A stretch of 10,317 nt of DNA, taken from contig DIVI01000100.1 in NCBI GenBank assembly GCA_002423305.1, forward strand, positions 1,064-11,380, read 5' to 3'. Below are positions 7,198 to 10,317 of the stretch, in pieces. How positions within the stretch are numbered: the first letter of the stretch is position 1; each line of letters begins with the position of its first letter. Position numbers and translations under genes: made by a program. The stretch is from Methylococcus sp. UBA6136 (GTDB lineage: Bacteria > Pseudomonadota > Gammaproteobacteria > Methylococcales > Methylococcaceae). The notes below the pieces were generated by a model, which saw only the letters and a list, made by a program, of their open reading frames with translations, did not search any database and was not told where the DNA came from.

Positions 7198-8589
7198 TTA
7201 TTCGCCCTGAATTCCCCCGGCCGTCAGTGCTCTCGGATCAAGGAGCCGTTCGAGTTCATCGCGCGGGATATCGGTCATTTCGGCGGCGACCTCGATGATG
7301 GGGCGGCGTGACTGGTACGCCTTCTTGGCGATTTCGGCGGCCTTGAGATAGCCAATAACCGGGTTCAGGGCCGTCACCAGGATGGGGTTCAGGGCCACCG
7401 CCCGTTCAAGATTATCGGTACGAACCGTGAAGTCGGCGATGGCTTTCTTTGCCAGCAAGCGTGATGCATTGGTCAGCAGTTCAATGCTCTGCAGCAGGTT
7501 GTAGACGATGACCGGCAGCATGACATTGAGCTGGAAAGATCCGGACTGGCCGGCGACCGTGATGGTGGTGTCGTTGCCGATGACCTGGGCGGCGACCATG
7601 CAAACCGCCTCCGGAATCACCGGGTTGACCTTGCCGGGCATGATCGAACTACCCGGCTGGAGGGCCGGCAATTCGATTTCACCCAACCCGGCCAGCGGAC
7701 CTGAATTCATCCAGCGGAGGTCGTTGGCGATCTTCATCAGGCTGACGGCAAGGGTCTTGAGCTGGCCGGACAGTTCCACCGCGGCATCCTGGGTGCTCAG
7801 ACTTTCGAAAAAGTTTTCGTTGGGAACCAGCGGGATGCCGGTCTGGCGGCTCAAGGCATCCGCCATTCGTTGGGCGAACTGCGGGTGGGCATTGATGCCG
7901 GTGCCGACCGCCGTGCCGCCCTGTGCGAGCTTGTGGATGCGGGTCAGTGCCGACTGGATGCGGGCGCTGCCATTGCGGACCTGCAAGGCCCAGCCATCGA
8001 GCTCCTGGCCCAGGGTGATGGGCATCGCGTCCATCAGATGCGTGCGTCCGGTCTTAACCGCATGGTCCAGAGTGCGCGCCCGGGTCTCGATGGCATCGGC
8101 CAGCTTGTCCAGGGCCGGCAACAGCCGCGCCTTGCACTCGATCGCCGCGCTCAGATGGATCGCCGTGGGAATGACATCGTTGCTGCTCTGCCCCATGTTG
8201 ACGTGATCGTTGGCGCCGACCTTGTGCCCGGATACCCGGGAAGCGAGGGTGGCGATGACCTCGTTGGCATTCATGTTGGTGCTGGTGCCGGAACCCGTCT
8301 GAAAGACATCGACCGGGAAGTGCCTGAGATGTCTACCTTCGACGATTTCTGCCGCCGCGGATTGGATGGCCCCGGCGACGGCCGGATCAAGCAGGCCCAG
8401 TTCCATGTTGACCTCGGCCGCGCACTGCTTGACCAAGGCGACAGCACGAATGAATGCAGGGGGCATGGGCAGACCGCTGACCGGGAAGTTCTCCACCGCA
8501 CGCTGGGTCTGGGCGGCATAAAGCGCGTCCTCGGGGACTTTCAATTCGCCCATGCTGTCCTGCTCGATACGAAAGGCGGTGCTGGTCAT
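7198..8589 (-). CDS. fumC: Class II fumarate hydratase
   Basis: FumC is a 463-residue homotetrameric, iron-independent cytoplasmic enzyme of the TCA cycle that interconverts fumarate and L-malate. The superfamily signature GSSIMPGKVNP lies at 313-323 with the mobile catalytic serine S315. TGRTH at 180-184 gives the active-site histidine H184. Substrate-site blocks TGSGTSTNMN (98-107) and MGQSSND (132-138) are intact. The N-terminus (FRIEQDSMGELKVP, then YAAQTQRAVENF) and the length are normal for fumarase. Other superfamily members such as aspartase and argininosuccinate lyase are less likely given the fumarase-type N-terminus. The start has a GAGG ribosome site 7 bases upstream. It follows the glutaredoxin-like gene by 60 bases, and the dipeptidase gene begins 13 bases after it. 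Confidence 0.96.
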   Translation of the reverse strand: MTSTAFRIEQDSMGELKVPEDALYAAQTQRAVENFPVSGLPMPPAFIRAVALVKQCAAEVNMELGLLDPAVAGAIQSAAAEIVEGRHLRHFPVDVFQTGSGTSTNMNANEVIATLASRVSGHKVGANDHVNMGQSSNDVIPTAIHLSAAIECKARLLPALDKLADAIETRARTLDHAVKTGRTHLMDAMPITLGQELDGWALQVRNGSARIQSALTRIHKLAQGGTAVGTGINAHPQFAQRMADALSRQTGIPLVPNENFFESLSTQDAAVELSGQLKTLAVSLMKIANDLRWMNSGPLAGLGEIELPALQPGSSIMPGKVNPVIPEAVCMVAAQVIGNDTTITVAGQSGSFQLNVMLPVIVYNLLQSIELLTNASRLLAKKAIADFTVRTDNLERAVALNPILVTALNPVIGYLKAAEIAKKAYQSRRPIIEVAAEMTDIPRDELERLLDPRALTAGGIQGE

Positions 8590-8600
8590 GAGGTTACCTC
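8590..8600 (-). promoter_or_regulatory. fumC ribosome binding site within a small palindrome
   Basis: On the - strand the sequence GAGGTAACCTC ends directly before the fumC ATG. Its GAGG (8597-8600) is a good Shine-Dalgarno with 7-base spacing. The two 5-base arms are self-complementary around one base, too close to fold back on themselves. The palindrome is probably incidental. Confidence 0.5.
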
Positions 8601-8649
8601 GTGTCGCAATGGTGGATGTCGGTCGGACCCTAAAAATGCTGACGGCGGA

Positions 8650-8901
8650 TCAGGTCAGGTTATTCAGGAAGTGCCTCACTTCACTGGGGCCAAACGGCCA
8701 GTCCAGTTCTCGGTCGCTGTTGGTATGACGCAGGACCGGGATGCGCAGGCCATAACGCGCCATCCATTCGTCATGGTCGGCGATATCCACGGAAACGAGA
8801 TCGATCGCTACTCCCTGCGGGTGGTGTGCTTCGCCCAACAGAGCTTCGGCCTCTTCGCACAAATGGCAGCCCAAGGTGCCATAAAGCGTCAGCTGCAGCA
8901 C
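8650..8901 (-). CDS. Glutaredoxin-like (DUF836-type) thioredoxin-fold protein
   Basis: This is a small cytoplasmic protein of 83 residues with a thioredoxin-like fold. It begins LTLYGTLGCHLCEEA, placing a CxxC redox pair at C12 and C15 at the start of helix 1. A cis-proline motif RIPVL follows (P55), then ELDWPF (65-70), which is characteristic of the DUF836 glutaredoxin-like group. It should be a thiol-disulfide exchanger, but its partner is unknown. Translation appears to start at a GTG, 6 bases after the metH stop, with no clear ribosome site, which points to coupling with metH. Sixty bases separate it from fumC. The family call is confident; a role linked to MetH is only suggested by position. 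Confidence 0.88.
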   Translation of the reverse strand: MLQLTLYGTLGCHLCEEAEALLGEAHHPQGVAIDLVSVDIADHDEWMARYGLRIPVLRHTNSDRELDWPFGPSEVRHFLNNLT

Positions 8902-8907
8902 GGCGAC

Positions 8908-10317
8908 TCAGTCCGGCTCATAGGCCAGGGTCGGCGCCAGCCAGCGTTCGGCCACGGCCAGCGACATGCTCTTGCGCCGGGCGTAGTCCTCGACCTGATC
9001 GCGGCCGACCTTGCCGACATTGAAGTACCGGGCGGCCGGGTGCGAAAAATACCAGCCGCTGACCGACGACGCCGGAGTCATGGCAAAGGATTCGGTCAGC
9101 CGGATGCCGGTCCGGGTTTCTACATCGAGAATGCTGAACAGCGCGGCCTTCTCGGTATGATCCGGGCACGCCGGGTAGCCCGGGGCGGGACGGATACCGC
9201 GATAGTCTTCCTTGATCAGTTCCTGGTTGCTCAGGTGCTCGTCCGGCGAGTAGCCCCAGAATTCGCGCCTTACCCGCTGATGCAGACATTCTGCAAAGGC
9301 CTCGGCCAGCCGGTCGGCTAAGGCCTTGAGCATAATGCTGCTGTAGTCGTCGTGATCCGCGGCAAAACGGTCGAGATGCGACTCGATGCCGATGCCGGTG
9401 GTCACGGCAAAACCGCCCACATAATCCTGCTGGCCACTCTCCACCGGCGCGACAAAGTCCGACAGGGCGTAGTTGGGTTGACCGGGTGGTTTGACGGCCT
9501 GCTGACGGAGGTGATGCAGGATGGTGAGGGTTTGTGCGCGCGTGTCATCTGTGTAGAGGTGGATGTCGTCGCCCTCGCGTGCGGCGGGGAAAAAGCCGAT
9601 CACGGCCCGGGCCGTCAGCCATTCATCCTCGACCAGTGTCGCCAGCATTGTCTTGGCATCCTCGAAGAGGTTACGCGCCTGCTCGCCGACAATATCGTCA
9701 TCGAGAATTTTCGGGTAACTGCCTGCGAGTTCCCAAGTATGGAAGAACGGAGACCAGTCGATGAAGTCGACCAGTTCCTTCAAGGGATAACGATCCAGCG
9801 TCTGTACGCCCAGGAAGGATGGCTTGGGTGGGACATAATCCGACCAATCGCCATGGAACGCATTGCCGCGTGCCTGGCCAATATCGTGCATCGGCACCCG
9901 GGCCTTGCGGCCACCATGATGGACCCGGACTTCCTCGTATTCGGAACGGATACGGGCGACGTAATCGTCGTGAAGATCGTCGCTCAACAGGCTTCCGGCC
10001 ACGCCGACGGCACGCGAGGCGTCGGTCACGTAAATCGTGGGGCCCGCCTGGTAATTGGGCTCGATCTTGACCGCGGTGTGGGCCCGCGAGGTGGTGGCGC
10101 CGCCGATCATCAGCGGAATGGTGAAGCCCAGCCGCTGCATTTCCTTGGCGACATGGACCATTTCGTCCAGCGAGGGCGTGATGAGGCCGGACAGGCCGAT
10201 GATGTCGACCTGATGTTCGCGGGCGGCATCGAGAATCTTCTCGCAAGGCTGCATCACGCCGAGGTCGACCACGTCAAAGCCGTTGCACTGCAATACGACG
10301 CCGACGATGTTCTTGCC
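8908..10317 (-). CDS. metH: Cobalamin-dependent methionine synthase, C-terminal part (partial)
   Basis: The frame is open to the window edge, so this is the last 469 residues of a much longer enzyme. MetH transfers the methyl group of 5-methyl-THF to homocysteine through cobalamin. The visible part starts with GKNIVGVVLQC, immediately after where the cobalamin-ligating His of the DxHxxG motif should be. Only the motif's Gly is inside the window. The B12-binding domain continues with SGL (43-45) and GGATTS (72-77). After a linker comes the AdoMet-binding reactivation domain, with RAVIGFFPA, RREFWGY, RPAPGYPACPDH and SGWYFSHPAARYFNVGK. The C-terminal length agrees with E. coli MetH. An internal ATG at 10293 should not be read as the start. 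The frame is intact, so the gene is probably functional. Confidence 0.97.
   Translation of the reverse strand, partial: GKNIVGVVLQCNGFDVVDLGVMQPCEKILDAAREHQVDIIGLSGLITPSLDEMVHVAKEMQRLGFTIPLMIGGATTSRAHTAVKIEPNYQAGPTIYVTDASRAVGVAGSLLSDDLHDDYVARIRSEYEEVRVHHGGRKARVPMHDIGQARGNAFHGDWSDYVPPKPSFLGVQTLDRYPLKELVDFIDWSPFFHTWELAGSYPKILDDDIVGEQARNLFEDAKTMLATLVEDEWLTARAVIGFFPAAREGDDIHLYTDDTRAQTLTILHHLRQQAVKPPGQPNYALSDFVAPVESGQQDYVGGFAVTTGIGIESHLDRFAADHDDYSSIMLKALADRLAEAFAECLHQRVRREFWGYSPDEHLSNQELIKEDYRGIRPAPGYPACPDHTEKAALFSILDVETRTGIRLTESFAMTPASSVSGWYFSHPAARYFNVGKVGRDQVEDYARRKSMSLAVAERWLAPTLAYEPD

Noticed and set aside
7870..9321. A 483-codon open frame on the + strand
   Set aside because: It lies opposite fumC, the glutaredoxin-like gene and part of metH, all with clear family motifs. 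Its translation shows no recognisable domain. Long antisense frames are common in GC-rich coding DNA.

Overview
The window is chromosomal DNA of Gram-negative type. It encodes a beta-barrel outer-membrane porin with a signal peptide, an outer-membrane-type lipoprotein, and a membrane chemoreceptor. The base composition is moderately GC-rich and the proteins look proteobacterial, most likely from a gammaproteobacterium. That placement rests on protein character alone. I see no tRNA, rRNA, IS element, CRISPR array or phage gene, and every long coding frame reads through without an evident frameshift.

Layout. On the + strand, bases 62-2170 encode one transmembrane methyl-accepting receptor with a large periplasmic sensor and a WspA-like signalling domain. 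The rest of the window is a seven-gene run on the - strand that converges on the receptor gene, leaving only 38 bases between the two stop codons. In transcription order, from the right edge leftwards, it holds: the C-terminal part of cobalamin-dependent methionine synthase (metH, cut by the window end); a small glutaredoxin-like protein 6 bases after it; class II fumarase (fumC); a VanX-type D-Ala-D-Ala dipeptidase predicted to be a lipoprotein; glycine decarboxylase subunits 1 and 2 (gcvPA, gcvPB, overlapping by 4 bases); and an OmpL/BBP2-like porin.

How the genes relate. MetH regenerates tetrahydrofolate from 5-methyl-THF. The P-protein of the glycine cleavage system starts the reaction that loads a one-carbon unit onto tetrahydrofolate. 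Fumarase belongs to the TCA cycle. The dipeptidase and porin act in the cell envelope. The T-, H- and L-proteins of the glycine cleavage system are not in the window. Spacing supports tight coupling only for metH/glutaredoxin and gcvPA/gcvPB; the other gaps of 13 to 79 bases are compatible with one operon or with internal promoters.

Most of the window is ordinary housekeeping sequence, and I did not find a convincing undescribed system. The points most worth a second look are the substituted hairpin tip of the receptor, a perfect 10-base-arm inverted repeat at the convergent junction, the VanX-like lipoprotein in a metabolic cluster, and the glutaredoxin-like gene abutting metH.
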